64,000 nucleotides of DNA from Spirosoma oryzae (lineage in GTDB: Bacteria; Bacteroidota; Bacteroidia; Cytophagales; Spirosomataceae). The notes beneath the pieces were generated by a model, which was not told the DNA's origin, did no database searches, and saw only the letters and a program-made list of their open reading frames with translations. The stretch is from the NCBI RefSeq assembly GCF_003002825.1, contig NZ_PVTE01000009.1, positions 62,001 to 126,000 on the forward strand. The letters run 5' to 3'. Made by a program: the position numbers and the translations under genes. Of this stretch, positions 8,241 to 17,660 are shown piece after piece (positions within the stretch are counted from its first letter, which is position 1; each line of letters begins with the position of its first letter).

Positions 8241-9503
8241 CTAAGCGCCATCGGCCCGCATACGTTTGTACAACGCCACGTGCTCTGCGACAAACTTGTC
8301 CCACGAAAATTGCCGGGCCTGCTTCAGCGATTTTTCGACCATCTCGTTTCGTACGGCTGCTGAGTTGGCAACGGTCAGCATGGCCTGGCAAAGGGTGTCT
8401 GCGTCGGTCGGCGGCACCTGAATGGCGGCATCCCCCACCACCTCCGGCAACGAAGACACGTTAGAGGTAATGACGGGTAATCCGCACTGCATCGCTTCCA
8501 GGGGTGGCAGGCCAAAGCCTTCATACAGCGACGGAAACGTAAACGCAAGCGCGCCGGCATACAGGGGCGCCAGGTCGTCGTCGGGAACGTACCCCGTAAA
8601 CACCAGCCGCGATGCCAGATCCGTGCTACGCGACGACTCTGCCATGATAGCGTCGAACTTCCACCCCTTTGTACCAACTAGCACCAGTTTGGTGTCAGAA
8701 GCGATAGCATGACTATCAACCAGTTGCCCGAAGCAGCGAATCAGATGATCGATATTCTTGCGCGGCTCCAGCGTGGCAATACTCAGAAAATACGGTCCTT
8801 CGCCCAGCCCGAATCGCTGCCGGACGGCCTGTTTGCGGGCTTCGTCTGCCACAGGGTGGAACAGGTCAGAGGCAGCCGCCAGCAGGATGGGCACGACCCG
8901 GTCAGGGTTGAAGCCGGTATACGAACAGAAGTCATCTTTGGTCGCCTGTGAGATAGTGGTTACCCACGAGTCGGGCGATAGCGTAGCCAGCACTTTTTTA
9001 ACCGTCTGCTCCCCATCCGTGAACCACTCCGGATGCATAACCGGAATCAGATCGTAGATGCTCTGCACCGTCTGAACGGCCCGTGCCTGCTGCACGGCGG
9101 CCGGCACGGGAAAAAACGTAGCGTGGTAGATGGCCTGCGCCGGAAACTGATCGGGCTGTAGACGCGCATGCGCCCGGTTGGTCCGCTGACGCAGCTGATA
9201 ACCCACCTGCCGGATCGCTTTCGATGGAATGCCCGACAGCGCAAATGGGGCCAACAACCGGTTTTCAAACCGGGCTACAGCCTGCTCCGCCCGGCTGTTG
9301 GCAAAGGGAATCGCCGACTGGTAATGCTCGTCGGCATACCGCATGGTCTCCGGCAGGTTCGTCGGCGCAACCAGCGTTAGCTGGCACTCAGGCGATTGAT
9401 GGATTCCCTTGACCAGTTTTTCGATAACCCGACTGATCCCCGTACGAGCCTGCCGGTGGTACAAACTCATCCCCAGCGAACTCGCATCAAGAATTATGTT
9501 CAT
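8241..9503 (-). CDS. GT4-type glycosyltransferase
   Basis: A 420-residue glycosyltransferase of the GT-B fold, family GT4. The donor-binding half shows [10 protein letters not shown] (around residue 227) and the [11 protein letters not shown]-x-CGLPV block with [10 protein letters not shown] near residues 325-355, whose glutamates bind the sugar nucleotide. The N-terminus (LDASSLG, then TGISRV) is typical of mannosyl- or rhamnosyltransferases acting on cell-surface glycans; the substrate is not predictable. The gene sits between argG, whose 3' end it overlaps by 17 bases, and argC, 54 bases downstream, an unusual position for a surface-glycan enzyme. Confidence 0.9.
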   Translation of the reverse strand: MNIILDASSLGMSLYHRQARTGISRVIEKLVKGIHQSPECQLTLVAPTNLPETMRYADEHYQSAIPFANSRAEQAVARFENRLLAPFALSGIPSKAIRQVGYQLRQRTNRAHARLQPDQFPAQAIYHATFFPVPAAVQQARAVQTVQSIYDLIPVMHPEWFTDGEQTVKKVLATLSPDSWVTTISQATKDDFCSYTGFNPDRVVPILLAAASDLFHPVADEARKQAVRQRFGLGEGPYFLSIATLEPRKNIDHLIRCFGQLVDSHAIASDTKLVLVGTKGWKFDAIMAESSRSTDLASRLVFTGYVPDDDLAPLYAGALAFTFPSLYEGFGLPPLEAMQCGLPVITSNVSSLPEVVGDAAIQVPPTDADTLCQAMLTVANSAAVRNEMVEKSLKQARQFSWDKFVAEHVALYKRMRADGA

Positions 9504-10686
9504 TGATCTTCTCGTAAATCATTACCTGATTCGACGCCACCTTCGAGAAGCCGCGTACATCGTCGCCAGTCCAGGCATTGTTCATTTCGCCGTACGAACC
9601 AAACTTCGACGACATCAGATCGTGGTCCGATTCGATGCCCAGTACCTGAAAACGATACGGTGCCAGCAGCACGTGAACCTTGCCGGTTACATAGGCCTGC
9701 GTGTCGCTCAGGAAGGTTTCGATGTTCCGCATGATGGGGTCCATGAATTGGCCTTCGTGCAGCATCGTGCCGTACCAGTTGGCCATCTGCTCTTTCCAGT
9801 ACAGCTGCCATTTGCCCAGTACGTGCTTCTCGATCAGGTGGTGTGCCTTAATCAGAATGAGCGGAGCCGGTGCTTCAAAGCCAACGCGGCCTTTGATCCC
9901 GATGATCGTATCGCCCACGTGGATGTCGCGGCCGATACCAAACGGACCCGCCAGTTCGGTCAGCTTCCGGATCGCGTCGACGGGGTTGTCGTAGCGATCG
10001 CCGTTGATACCTTTGATTTCACCGTGTTCGAAGGTCAGCGTAATCGTTTCGGGTTCGGTTTTGGTTACCTGTGTTGGCCAGGCCGACTCAGGCAGAAACT
10101 GATCGGAGGTCAGCGTTTCTTTCCCGCCGACCGACGTACCCCACAGGCCTTTATTGATCGAATACGCGGCTTTGTGCCACTCCTGATCGACGCCCTTCGA
10201 CTTGAGGTACTCGATTTCAGCTTCGCGCGACAGCCGCAGGTCGCGAATGGGCGTAATCACTTCCGCGTCGGGCGCAATGATCCGGAACGCCATGTCGAAA
10301 CGCACCTGATCGTTACCGGCTCCGGTACTGCCGTGCGCAATGGCCGACGCACCGATCTCACGGGCGTACTCTGCCGCAGCGATGGCCTGAAAAATCCGTT
10401 CAGCACTGACGCTCAGCGGGTATGTATTATTTTTCAACACATTACCGAATACCAGAAACTTCAGGCATTGCTGGTAATAGTCGTCGGTTTTCTGGATGGT
10501 CGTGTGCGATTTCACACCCAGTGAATAGGCCCGTTCTTCGATGGCTTTCAGTTCGTCATCCGAGAAACCGCCCGTGTCGACCAGTACGGAGTGTACCTCC
10601 ATATCCCGGTCTTCAGACAAATATTTTACGCAGAAGGAGGTATCGAGACCTCCGCTAAAGGCAAGAACTACTTTTTTCTGGGACAT
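9487..10686 (-). CDS. argG: Argininosuccinate synthase
   Basis: ArgG joins citrulline and aspartate with ATP in the penultimate step of arginine synthesis. Starting at ATG 10686 gives 399 residues, the normal length; the upstream extension would add an unrelated N-terminus. The PP-loop ATP-binding motif SGGLDTS lies at residues 11-17. GSTGAGNDQVRFD, near residue 115, is characteristic of the family's nucleotide and citrulline site. It heads the cluster argG, glycosyltransferase, argC on the minus strand. No ARG box can be recognised with confidence upstream. Confidence 0.96.
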   Translation of the reverse strand: MSQKKVVLAFSGGLDTSFCVKYLSEDRDMEVHSVLVDTGGFSDDELKAIEERAYSLGVKSHTTIQKTDDYYQQCLKFLVFGNVLKNNTYPLSVSAERIFQAIAAAEYAREIGASAIAHGSTGAGNDQVRFDMAFRIIAPDAEVITPIRDLRLSREAEIEYLKSKGVDQEWHKAAYSINKGLWGTSVGGKETLTSDQFLPESAWPTQVTKTEPETITLTFEHGEIKGINGDRYDNPVDAIRKLTELAGPFGIGRDIHVGDTIIGIKGRVGFEAPAPLILIKAHHLIEKHVLGKWQLYWKEQMANWYGTMLHEGQFMDPIMRNIETFLSDTQAYVTGKVHVLLAPYRFQVLGIESDHDLMSSKFGSYGEMNNAWTGDDVRGFSKVASNQVMIYEKINEHNS

Positions 10687-10887
10687 TATGCGAAAGACGC
10701 CGGGCAACTGCCTGCCGTCGGGATAGTGTTGGCGGGGCAAATATCGGGCTTATCGGCGGATTTCTGCCAACGAATTGCCGATCTCCTGTTCGGCTCGAAC
10801 CAGCAATCGACCGCGCCCCCGTACAATTGACACTATCGGGTGGCCGATTGTAGCGGCCTTGTCTGGCCAGGAGGCTTATTCCCAGCC

Positions 10888-11307
10888 CTACTCGCCTTCG
10901 CTGAAGTATCGACTGGCAACGGTGAGCAACGATTCGACCCGGAGTGGCTTTTGCAAAAAATCGACTATGTGGCCATTCTGCTGCGCCCGCTGGTAATCGT
11001 CGGGGTTGAGGGAGGTCGTTAGCATAACCACAACGGCGTTGGCCTTATACCGATCGTCGAGCTGATTGTACAGGTTCATAAAATCCCAGCCGGTCAGGCC
11101 GGGCATGTTGATGTCGAGGAAAATGATCCCCGGCTGCTCCGTTGCAGGCTTGTCTTCCGACAGGTAGGCAATCGCATCGGGAACATTGTTGATCGCTTTA
11201 ACGGAGACACCCAACCCGGCCCGTTCGACCACTTTTGTGTGGATCAGGTTGGTAAATTTATCGTCGTCGATCAACAGTATACTATGTAGACCACCGCGCG
11301 TTTTCAT
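10888..11307 (-). CDS. Single-domain response regulator (Rcp1-like)
   Basis: A 139-residue stand-alone receiver domain. The acidic pocket is DDD at residues 14-16, the phosphoacceptor is Asp65 in FLDINMPG, the switch Thr lies in VVMLTTS and the conserved Lys in FLQKPL. There is no output domain, so it acts by protein contact, as in CheY- or Rcp1-type proteins. Its start overlaps the stop of the histidine kinase gene upstream by 4 bases, so the two form a two-component pair. Confidence 0.93.
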   Translation of the reverse strand: MKTRGGLHSILLIDDDKFTNLIHTKVVERAGLGVSVKAINNVPDAIAYLSEDKPATEQPGIIFLDINMPGLTGWDFMNLYNQLDDRYKANAVVVMLTTSLNPDDYQRAQQNGHIVDFLQKPLRVESLLTVASRYFSEGE

Positions 11308-12401
11308 AATGTGTGTACAGGAATTGTGAAAACAAACCTACTCCCCTGCCCTGGCGTGGACTCGACCCACAGCGCACCACCGTGCAATTCTACAATCTTT
11401 TTGCCATGCGCCAACCCAATACCGTTGCCTTCGTACGCATCCCGGTCGTTTAACCGCTGAAATATCTTAAAAATTTTCTCGCTGTGCGACGGATCGATAC
11501 CGATACCGTTGTCGGCGACGGTAAACTGCCAATGATGATCGTGCAGCCGGGCGGAGATGGTAACCACCGGTTTTCGGTCGGCCGGCGTAAACTTGATGGC
11601 ATTACTGATGAGGTTCTGTAGCAGCTGTCGTAGTTCGATGGCGTACGCGTTGACCGTCGGCAGCGCCCCGCACTGAATCACAGCGCCCGTTTGTCGCAAC
11701 TGCGTTGCGAGGTCTTCTTTCACCGTGTCGACAAGATGCTGACAATCGACCGGTACCAATGCTTTCCTGCGCCCGATGCGGGAGTAATCCAGCAAGTCCT
11801 TGATCAGATCGCGCATCCGATGCGTACAGTGGTTGATAACGCCCAGGTACATTTCGGCTGTCTCATCCAGTTTGTCGCCATATTCAAGCTGCAGCAGTTC
11901 GACAAAATTACTTACGTTGAGCAACGGCTCCTGCAAATCGTGGGACGCGATGTAGACAAACTGTTCGAGTTCCTTGTTCTGGCTTTCCAGATTTTGCGCA
12001 TGTAGCTTGATGGTCGTTTCCGCTTCGATTCGTTCGGTCAGGTCGCGGGTAATTTTGGCGAACCCGATCAATACGTCCTGTTCATTGTAGGAAGCGACGA
12101 TCGTAACGGCTCCCCAGAACCGGCTTCCGTCTTTTCGCAGCCGCCACCCTTCGTGATATACCTTACCAGCGGTAGCCGCTTCGGCCAGGAGTTGAGACGG
12201 CAACCCGGCCTGCCGATCGGCTTCGGTGTAGAAAATTCTGAAGTTCTGGTTAATAATTTCCCCAGCCTGATAGCCTTTAATCTTCTCAGCGCCTTTGTTC
12301 CACGTTTCTATGTACCCCTGCCGATCCAGCAGAATGATGGCGTGATTATCAATCTCATCCATCATTTTGAGTAATCGCAGTTGCTTCGCATCTAGCTCCA
12401 T
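11304..12401 (-). CDS. PAS-domain sensor histidine kinase
   Basis: A 365-residue kinase without membrane segments. A PAS domain covers about residues 10-125 (ending ITRDLTERIEAE), followed by a coiled-coil linker, a HisKA box with phosphorylated His154 in IASHDLQEPL, and an ATPase domain with N-box NLISNAIKF and G-boxes DNGIGI and GNGIGLAHGKK. It senses a cytosolic cue of unknown nature and should phosphorylate the receiver encoded directly downstream (4-base overlap). The architecture matches phytochrome-type kinases that lost the GAF/PHY part. Confidence 0.93.
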   Translation of the reverse strand: MELDAKQLRLLKMMDEIDNHAIILLDRQGYIETWNKGAEKIKGYQAGEIINQNFRIFYTEADRQAGLPSQLLAEAATAGKVYHEGWRLRKDGSRFWGAVTIVASYNEQDVLIGFAKITRDLTERIEAETTIKLHAQNLESQNKELEQFVYIASHDLQEPLLNVSNFVELLQLEYGDKLDETAEMYLGVINHCTHRMRDLIKDLLDYSRIGRRKALVPVDCQHLVDTVKEDLATQLRQTGAVIQCGALPTVNAYAIELRQLLQNLISNAIKFTPADRKPVVTISARLHDHHWQFTVADNGIGIDPSHSEKIFKIFQRLNDRDAYEGNGIGLAHGKKIVELHGGALWVESTPGQGSRFVFTIPVHTL

Positions 12402-12605
12402 CTCAAAAATAACTCAATCCATACTAACCAGTGGTGGACGTGTATCGGCGACCGCACACTGAAATTGCATCAATCTTATAGCCAAATTATCACATAGGAT
12501 TACTTTTTTAATCTACCTTATTATCCGGCAACTAACAGCACCGGTTGTGCCGGAAACGGCTATGTAGCCAAAAGCGCACCGCGTAAAAACGCTTAGGTAA
12601 CGACG

Positions 12606-14039
12606 TCAATTCGTTACGACGTTGGTATCATCGAGCGTGACCGACGCTCCGTTTATGGTGATCGAACTACCCTGCATCGAAAACGTCCCGACGATTTCCA
12701 GATTCAGACAGGCGGCAGCAGGCATCGTAGCGTCAAGACGAACCGTATGTGTGTCGCTGATCGTCACGTTCTGCCAGGCAGCTGGTACGCAGTTACAAGA
12801 CCACACCGACGGGTCATTCCAGTTACCCGACTTGACCGAGTAAACGTTATTGGATACTGGCCCTACCTTGACAAGCCATACTTCAGCGTCCGTATTTGTT
12901 TTACCCTGTATATCGCCGTCGGTTGAAGTGGTTGTACCAATCACCAGGAAGCCACCATCGGCTCCCGCTACGGCATCCGTAACCGTTTCGGTACCGGAAC
13001 CACCCAGCTTCTGCTGGTAGCTCAGCGTCTGCCCCACAACCGTCTGCAACCGGATATCCCCCTGCCGCTCGCTGACGACATCGACGATAGTATGACTGTT
13101 CGGATTAGCACCGGCAACCAAAAATGACGTAGTGAAATTCGCGCGGTTGGCAAGCGTGACGCCGTCAGTTATATCACCATTGGCACTGATCATCAGGCTG
13201 CGAGTGTCTGTTCCCGTCGCAGACCCAACGGCAAGAACAGCAGTATTGTCATACGGGCTTACGATCACGCGATCGAGTCCACGACCACCCTTGTTCTTCT
13301 GCCAGACCACAGCCAGTTGGGAATCCAATTTAACTACCCAATCGGCTGGTGAAGAGGACGCTCCATTCGCCCTTCCCACTAGTGTATACGTACCGTCTGG
13401 CATCTGTACAATTTGTCGTACACTGGAATAAGTCCGTGGCTCATTTCCAGCGGGTATGTTGACAGAACTCGTTATCGTGTTATTTCCAGCCGCGTCAAAC
13501 TTATACAATTCCGTTCCGAACGAACTTCGTGAATAGCCCATGGTGGCAGCTGCCAAAAAACCACCGTCAGCTGTGCAAATTAGCCCGGCGAACTCTCGTG
13601 TTGCCGAAGTCGATGTTTCTGTGCTCTCAACGAACGTTTTATTCCAGCGAATACTACCGTCTGCATTTAACCGGAACAACGACCATTTGAATCGATTATA
13701 GGCTAATACGCCAAAACCGCCATCAGGCGCTGCGGCAATGTGAGTCGTGATAGTATAATAGCCGGGATATTCGGGCGGATCGGGAAGTATAGTCTCCCAA
13801 ATCGTGTTACCTGAATCGTCCAGGCGAATCACTTTTCGGTGCAGAACGGCATACCCGTCACTGTTGGCGCGAACGACCCGAGGCTGATAGGGACTTGACC
13901 CATATGACCTGCCCAGCAGCCGCTGCCATTGAATTATCGGTGTTTGTGTAGTCTGGGCGTGGGCGGCTGTTGCGCTGACGAATAGCAGCCATACGCGCAA
14001 CCAGTAAAGTCTCGTTTCTCGTTGGTAATTTTTCTTCAT
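12606..14039 (-). CDS. Secreted beta-propeller-like protein with G8-like C-terminus
   Basis: A 477-residue exported protein. ATG 14039 gives a signal peptide ending at AHAQ near residue 29; an ATG three codons upstream is also possible. The middle contains repeated units with D-G-G-F-x-V/A motifs (AAPDGGFGVLAY, TADGGFLAAA, GADGGFLVIG), as in bacterial WD/kelch-like or delta-60 propellers. The last 90 residues, with SGNWNDPSVWSC and ISDTHTVRLD, resemble the G8-like domain of secreted Bacteroidota proteins. I see no clear type IX sorting domain at the end. A function in surface binding is only a guess. Confidence 0.75.
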   Translation of the reverse strand: MKKNYQRETRLYWLRVWLLFVSATAAHAQTTQTPIIQWQRLLGRSYGSSPYQPRVVRANSDGYAVLHRKVIRLDDSGNTIWETILPDPPEYPGYYTITTHIAAAPDGGFGVLAYNRFKWSLFRLNADGSIRWNKTFVESTETSTSATREFAGLICTADGGFLAAATMGYSRSSFGTELYKFDAAGNNTITSSVNIPAGNEPRTYSSVRQIVQMPDGTYTLVGRANGASSSPADWVVKLDSQLAVVWQKNKGGRGLDRVIVSPYDNTAVLAVGSATGTDTRSLMISANGDITDGVTLANRANFTTSFLVAGANPNSHTIVDVVSERQGDIRLQTVVGQTLSYQQKLGGSGTETVTDAVAGADGGFLVIGTTTSTDGDIQGKTNTDAEVWLVKVGPVSNNVYSVKSGNWNDPSVWSCNCVPAAWQNVTISDTHTVRLDATMPAAACLNLEIVGTFSMQGSSITINGASVTLDDTNVVTN

Positions 14040-14095
14040 AGGCAGCACAAAAAATTGTCCGTTTGCCCATAAAGATATAAGTCGCTAGGTATACT

Positions 14096-14974
14096 TCATA
14101 AGAGTACTAACAGACTACCCGGCAGGATGCGTACGTCGGCTTTCCCGTCGGCGAGGGTCAGCGGTTCGCCGTCGGCGTGGATGAGCAACGGACGATCGGC
14201 CTGAACGGTTGCGTGGGTAACACCCGTTCCCTGCCAGTAGGGCGATTGATCGATGCTTTTGTTGAACAGCCGCCACGCTAGCATCCCCCCCGCCTGCATC
14301 GGAAAGGGGCGCAGCTCACACTGTTCCAGCCGCCCGTCGGCGATGTTAGCCGTGGGGGCCATCCAGGCATTGTTACCAAACTGCCCGGCGTTAGCAAACG
14401 TCAGTGAGAACAGCGTTTTCTCGATCCCATTCACCGCATACAGCTCCGGTTTGTAGCGCATGAACGCATTTACCGACGTGCGTACGTACGTCGGTAAACC
14501 CCGGACAGGCTGTTTGGCGAAGGCGTGCGCGACGTAGGCTTCGAAGCCGAAGCCAGCCGTACAGAAAAATGGATGCTCATTGATCATCGCGCTGTCGACA
14601 ACGACGGGCCGGCCCGCCAGCGCCGACTGCACCGCCCGCTCTGGATTAAGCGGCACACCCAGATGGCGCGCAAGCCCGTTGCCCGACCCGAGCGGGACGA
14701 TACCAAGTGCGGTGTTCGACTGCCGCAGAGCGCGGGCCGTTTCATTGATGGTCCCGTCGCCCCCGACAGCCAGCACACGGGTAATACCCCGACTGACGGC
14801 CTGTGTGGCCAGTTCAGTCGCGTGGCCGGGCCCTTCGGTGACGACTAGTTCGGGGGTGTAGCTACTCGCTTCGGCCTGCCGGGCGATATACTCACTCAGC
14901 CGCGCCTTGGCTCCCGCCGACGCCGTGCCGGACAGCGGATTGATGATGGCCAGAACGGCCGGTAATGCAGCCAT
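14096..14974 (-). CDS. Diacylglycerol kinase family lipid kinase (YegS/DagK-like)
   Basis: A 292-residue soluble lipid kinase. It shows the IINPLSG strand at residues 10-16, the nucleotide-binding GGDGT motif at 71-75 and the PLGSGNGLARHLG segment near 96-108, all features of the DAGK catalytic domain. It should phosphorylate diacylglycerol or a similar lipid at the inner membrane; substrate choice is not predictable from sequence. The start codon lies directly after the stop codon of a 37-residue membrane protein gene, so the two are likely co-transcribed. Confidence 0.9.
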   Translation of the reverse strand: MAALPAVLAIINPLSGTASAGAKARLSEYIARQAEASSYTPELVVTEGPGHATELATQAVSRGITRVLAVGGDGTINETARALRQSNTALGIVPLGSGNGLARHLGVPLNPERAVQSALAGRPVVVDSAMINEHPFFCTAGFGFEAYVAHAFAKQPVRGLPTYVRTSVNAFMRYKPELYAVNGIEKTLFSLTFANAGQFGNNAWMAPTANIADGRLEQCELRPFPMQAGGMLAWRLFNKSIDQSPYWQGTGVTHATVQADRPLLIHADGEPLTLADGKADVRILPGSLLVLL

Positions 14975-15088
14975 TCAGCTGAAGAAAATAAAGAGCACCA
15001 GAATAAAAATCAGGATAAACACGTAGTACCAGCCATCGGAAAAGATGTACGGCTTGTACTCCTGGTAGAATTTGCGAATGCGGCTCAT
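14975..15088 (-). CDS. 37-residue single-span membrane protein
   Basis: ATG 15088 to TGA 14975 encodes 37 residues: a basic, Tyr-rich N-terminus (MSRIRKFYQEYKPY) followed by one strongly hydrophobic helix and ending FFS. The stop codon touches the lipid kinase start, with no spacer. A membrane partner that brings the kinase to its lipid substrate would fit the arrangement, but that is inference. I cannot name the family. Confidence 0.6.
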   Translation of the reverse strand: MSRIRKFYQEYKPYIFSDGWYYVFILIFILVLFIFFS

Positions 15089-15242
15089 GGGTCGGTGTGC
15101 AGTTTACGGTAGCTGGTTTTCAGGGCTCAGCCACGATCTGACTGATCCTGTTTGCAAAAATAGCGCTATAGTTCGTCAGATGGTATGTACCAACCACCCG
15201 ACACCAGCAACAGCCTACCGAAAACCGTACATCCGACACCGA

Positions 15243-15980
15243 TTAGATAGCCTGTCCGCCGTTGACTGCCAGCACGTGTCCGTTGACAAAGGACGATTCT
15301 TCGGACGCCAGAAACAAGTACGCATTGGCAATATCAGCGGGTTGACCGATACGGCGAACCGGAATGGCTGCGACGGCTTTTGCTTTAACGTCGTCCGGCA
15401 TGGCATCGGTCATCGCCGTCTGGATAAATCCGGGTGCCACGGCATTGGCTGTAATGCCCTTCGGTCCCAGCTCTTTCGCCCACGAACGGACCATGCCGAT
15501 GATACCCGCTTTGGCCGCTGCGTAGTTCGTTTGTCCGAAAGCGCCGTGCACCCCATTGATCGACGAGGTGCAGATGATCCGGCCATACTGCTGCTCGACC
15601 ATGTACGGCGCAACGACCTTTGTGCAGTTGAATACGCCGGTCAGGTTGACGTCGATGACCTGCTGCCACTCGTCGTACGACATCTTCAGCAGGGTTTTGT
15701 CGCGCGTGATACCGGCGTTGTTGACCAGAATGTCGATTCGTCCGTAGCGGTCGACAACGTCGCGGGCGGCCGCTTCGATGCTGGGCACGTCGGTCGTGCT
15801 GACGGTCATAAAGTCGCATCGATAGCCCTGGTCAGTCAGTTCACGGGCGGTGGCTTCTCCTTCGGGCAGAACGTCCCAGATAATAACTGTGGCCCCTTCC
15901 TGGCAGAACCGTTCGGCGGCTCCGCGTCCGATGCCGCGTGCCGCACCGGTAATGATCGCTACTCTGTTCGCAAGTCTCAT
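15243..15980 (-). CDS. SDR-family 3-oxoacyl-ACP/acetoacetyl-CoA reductase
   Basis: A 245-residue classical short-chain dehydrogenase. The NAD(P)-binding TGAARGIGRG motif is at 11-20, NNAG at 87-90 and the catalytic triad is Ser139/140, Tyr153, Lys157. The overall pattern (NNAGITRDKTLLKM, PGFIQTAMTDAMP, FVNGHVLAVNGG) is that of FabG/PhaB enzymes, which reduce 3-oxoacyl thioesters. The start overlaps the stop of an MDR oxidoreductase gene by 4 bases. The pairing with a quinone-reductase-like enzyme rather than fab genes suggests a specialised acyl or alcohol pathway rather than the housekeeping FabG. Confidence 0.9.
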   Translation of the reverse strand: MRLANRVAIITGAARGIGRGAAERFCQEGATVIIWDVLPEGEATARELTDQGYRCDFMTVSTTDVPSIEAAARDVVDRYGRIDILVNNAGITRDKTLLKMSYDEWQQVIDVNLTGVFNCTKVVAPYMVEQQYGRIICTSSINGVHGAFGQTNYAAAKAGIIGMVRSWAKELGPKGITANAVAPGFIQTAMTDAMPDDVKAKAVAAIPVRRIGQPADIANAYLFLASEESSFVNGHVLAVNGGQAI

Positions 15981-16960
15981 GGTGTATCAATGATTACAAC
16001 CGCCTTGCCGATGACCTTCCGATCGAGCAGATCGCGGAGGGCAACGGGGGCGTCAGCCAATAAATACTGTTTATGGATATGTTGTTTCAATTGCCCGGTC
16101 GTAATCCACTGAAGCAACTGCTCAAAATTCTGCCTACTCCGCTTCGGTTCACGTTGCGCGAAGGCTCCCCAGAATACCCCCACAATAGACGCGCCTTTCA
16201 GCAAGGCCAGGTTCAGCGGAATACTCGGAATACTGCCAGCCGCAAAGCCAACGACAAGATAGCGGCCTCGCCACGCCAGCGACCGAACAGCCGGCTCGGC
16301 AAAGCGATCGCCGACGGGGTCATACACGACGTCGACGCCTTTGCCGCCCGTTAGCTCGTTGACTCGCGTGCGCAGGTCTTCGGTCGTGTAGTTGATCGTT
16401 TCTGACGCACCCAGTTCACGGCAAACCGCCAGTTTCTCCTCGGAAGACGCAGCCGCGATGACCCGAGCGCCCATCAGCACACCCAGTTGCAAAGCAGCCA
16501 GCCCCACGCCCCCGGCGGCTCCCAGCACCAGCAGCGTTTCGCCCGCCTGTAGGTTGGCCCGGTCTTTCAGCGCATGGTACGACGTGCCGTAGGTGTACAT
16601 GGTCGATGCTGCCGTGACGAAGTCCATCCCGGCGGGCATAGGCAACGTTGTCGTAGCATGCGCAACCACCTGTTCAGCAAATCCGCCGTAGCCCGTCAAG
16701 GCAAAAACGTGATCGCCCGGTTTGAGAGTCGTCACGCCCTCGCCTACCGACAGGACGCGACCGGCGACTTCGCCCCCCGGCGCAAATGGCATGGGTGGCT
16801 TCACCTGGTATTTTCCTTCGATGATGAGCGTATCCGGAAAGTTGACGCCACAGGCGTTCACACCGATCAGCACCTGTCCGGCAGCGGGCTGCGGCTCAGG
16901 AACCTCGGTCAACCGTAGCGTTTCCGGCGGACCGTACTGTTGGCAAAGAATGGCGTTCAT
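15977..16960 (-). CDS. Zinc-independent quinone oxidoreductase-like MDR enzyme
   Basis: A 327-residue medium-chain reductase of the NADPH:quinone oxidoreductase group. ATG 16960 is chosen because MNAILCQQYGPPETLRL is the typical family start; the upstream ATG adds residues derived from the intergenic repeat. Motifs are a catalytic-domain GVNFPDTLIIEG segment, PFAPGGEVAGRV, and the Rossmann motif GAAGGVGLAALQLG near residue 147. The structural-zinc cysteines are absent, as in quinone reductases. It is co-translated with the SDR gene (4-base overlap), so the two probably act on the same metabolite series. Confidence 0.9.
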   Translation of the reverse strand: MNAILCQQYGPPETLRLTEVPEPQPAAGQVLIGVNACGVNFPDTLIIEGKYQVKPPMPFAPGGEVAGRVLSVGEGVTTLKPGDHVFALTGYGGFAEQVVAHATTTLPMPAGMDFVTAASTMYTYGTSYHALKDRANLQAGETLLVLGAAGGVGLAALQLGVLMGARVIAAASSEEKLAVCRELGASETINYTTEDLRTRVNELTGGKGVDVVYDPVGDRFAEPAVRSLAWRGRYLVVGFAAGSIPSIPLNLALLKGASIVGVFWGAFAQREPKRSRQNFEQLLQWITTGQLKQHIHKQYLLADAPVALRDLLDRKVIGKAVVIIDTP

Positions 16961-16970
16961 AGTAAGTTGG

Positions 16971-16998
16971 TGTACGGTTTTCGGTTTACAGTTTACGG
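16971..16998. repeat. Intergenic TTTTCGGTTTACAGTTTACGG-type repeat
   Basis: A short motif of the form ACGGTTTTCGGTTTACAG followed by TTTACGG upstream of the quinone reductase gene. Closely similar sequence forms the arms of the hairpin at 21508-21573, and a fragment in inverse orientation lies at 15215-15230 (CCGAAAACCGTAC). These are dispersed, non-coding copies. Confidence 0.5.
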
Positions 16999-17129
16999 CG
17001 GTCACCGTTGCGCGCTAGCTAACGAATGCACTAATCTACGCGGAAAAGCAGTAGCGTTCCCGGCAAACAGCCATTGGGAGTGTTTCGCCGAATAAGCCTG
17101 TAGCGTAGCTTTACCGAAAACCAGATCCT

Positions 17130-17579
17130 ATGCGTTACTTCTCTATTCTCGCTTTTGTTTTCCTGTCGCTGACAACGTTTGGTCAGCAAAAAGAAACCAC
17201 CGCAGACAAAGACCGGCGGGCCATTCTTCTGATCCTGAAACAACAGACTGCCGACTGGACAGCCGGTCGGGTCGAGCGGTTTATGAACGCCTACTGGCGA
17301 TCGGACTCGCTGACATTCGTTGGCAAAGCGGGCATTACCTATGGTTACAAAGCGACACTGGCTAATTACAAAAAACGCTACCCCAGCCGGGCAGCTATGG
17401 GAAAACTCAAATTCGACATTCTCCAGATCGACTTCCCGGCCCCCAACCTTGCCTACGTTATCGGCGCGTATCACCTGACCCGCCCGCAGGTAGGCAACGC
17501 CAACGGTCATTTCACGCTGCTCTGGCGCAAGATCAGGGGACAGTGGCTCATCGTCAGCGACCACAGCAGTCAGGATTGA
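17130..17579 (+). CDS. Secreted DUF4440/NTF2-like protein
   Basis: A 149-residue protein with a signal peptide (cut after about residue 18, TTFGQ) and one cone-shaped NTF2/SnoaL-like domain of the DUF4440 kind: helical start ILLILKQQTADWTAG, then YWRSDSLTFVG, and a strand-rich second half ending GQWLIVSDHSSQD. The fold binds small ligands or acts as a non-metal enzyme; no catalytic residues can be assigned. It stands alone and converges with the ThuA gene across a 31-base perfect hairpin. Confidence 0.85.
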   Translation: MRYFSILAFVFLSLTTFGQQKETTADKDRRAILLILKQQTADWTAGRVERFMNAYWRSDSLTFVGKAGITYGYKATLANYKKRYPSRAAMGKLKFDILQIDFPAPNLAYVIGAYHLTRPQVGNANGHFTLLWRKIRGQWLIVSDHSSQD

Positions 17580-17584
17580 TATTG

Positions 17585-17660
17585 AGATGAAAGAGAAAAG
17601 ACGCAAGAAGAAAGACAGTCGGTGAGCCATCTTTCTTCTTGCGTCTTTTCTCTTTCATCT
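17585..17660. terminator. 31-base perfect hairpin between convergent genes
   Basis: The arms 17585-17615 and 17630-17660 are perfect complements of 31 bases around a 14-base loop. One arm is almost pure purine (AGATGAAAGAGAAAAGACGC at its start). The right arm reaches into the stop codon of the ThuA gene. Part of the sequence (AAGAAGAAAGACAG and CCATCTTTCTTCTT) recurs at 29291-29346. It is likely a bidirectional terminator. Confidence 0.75.
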
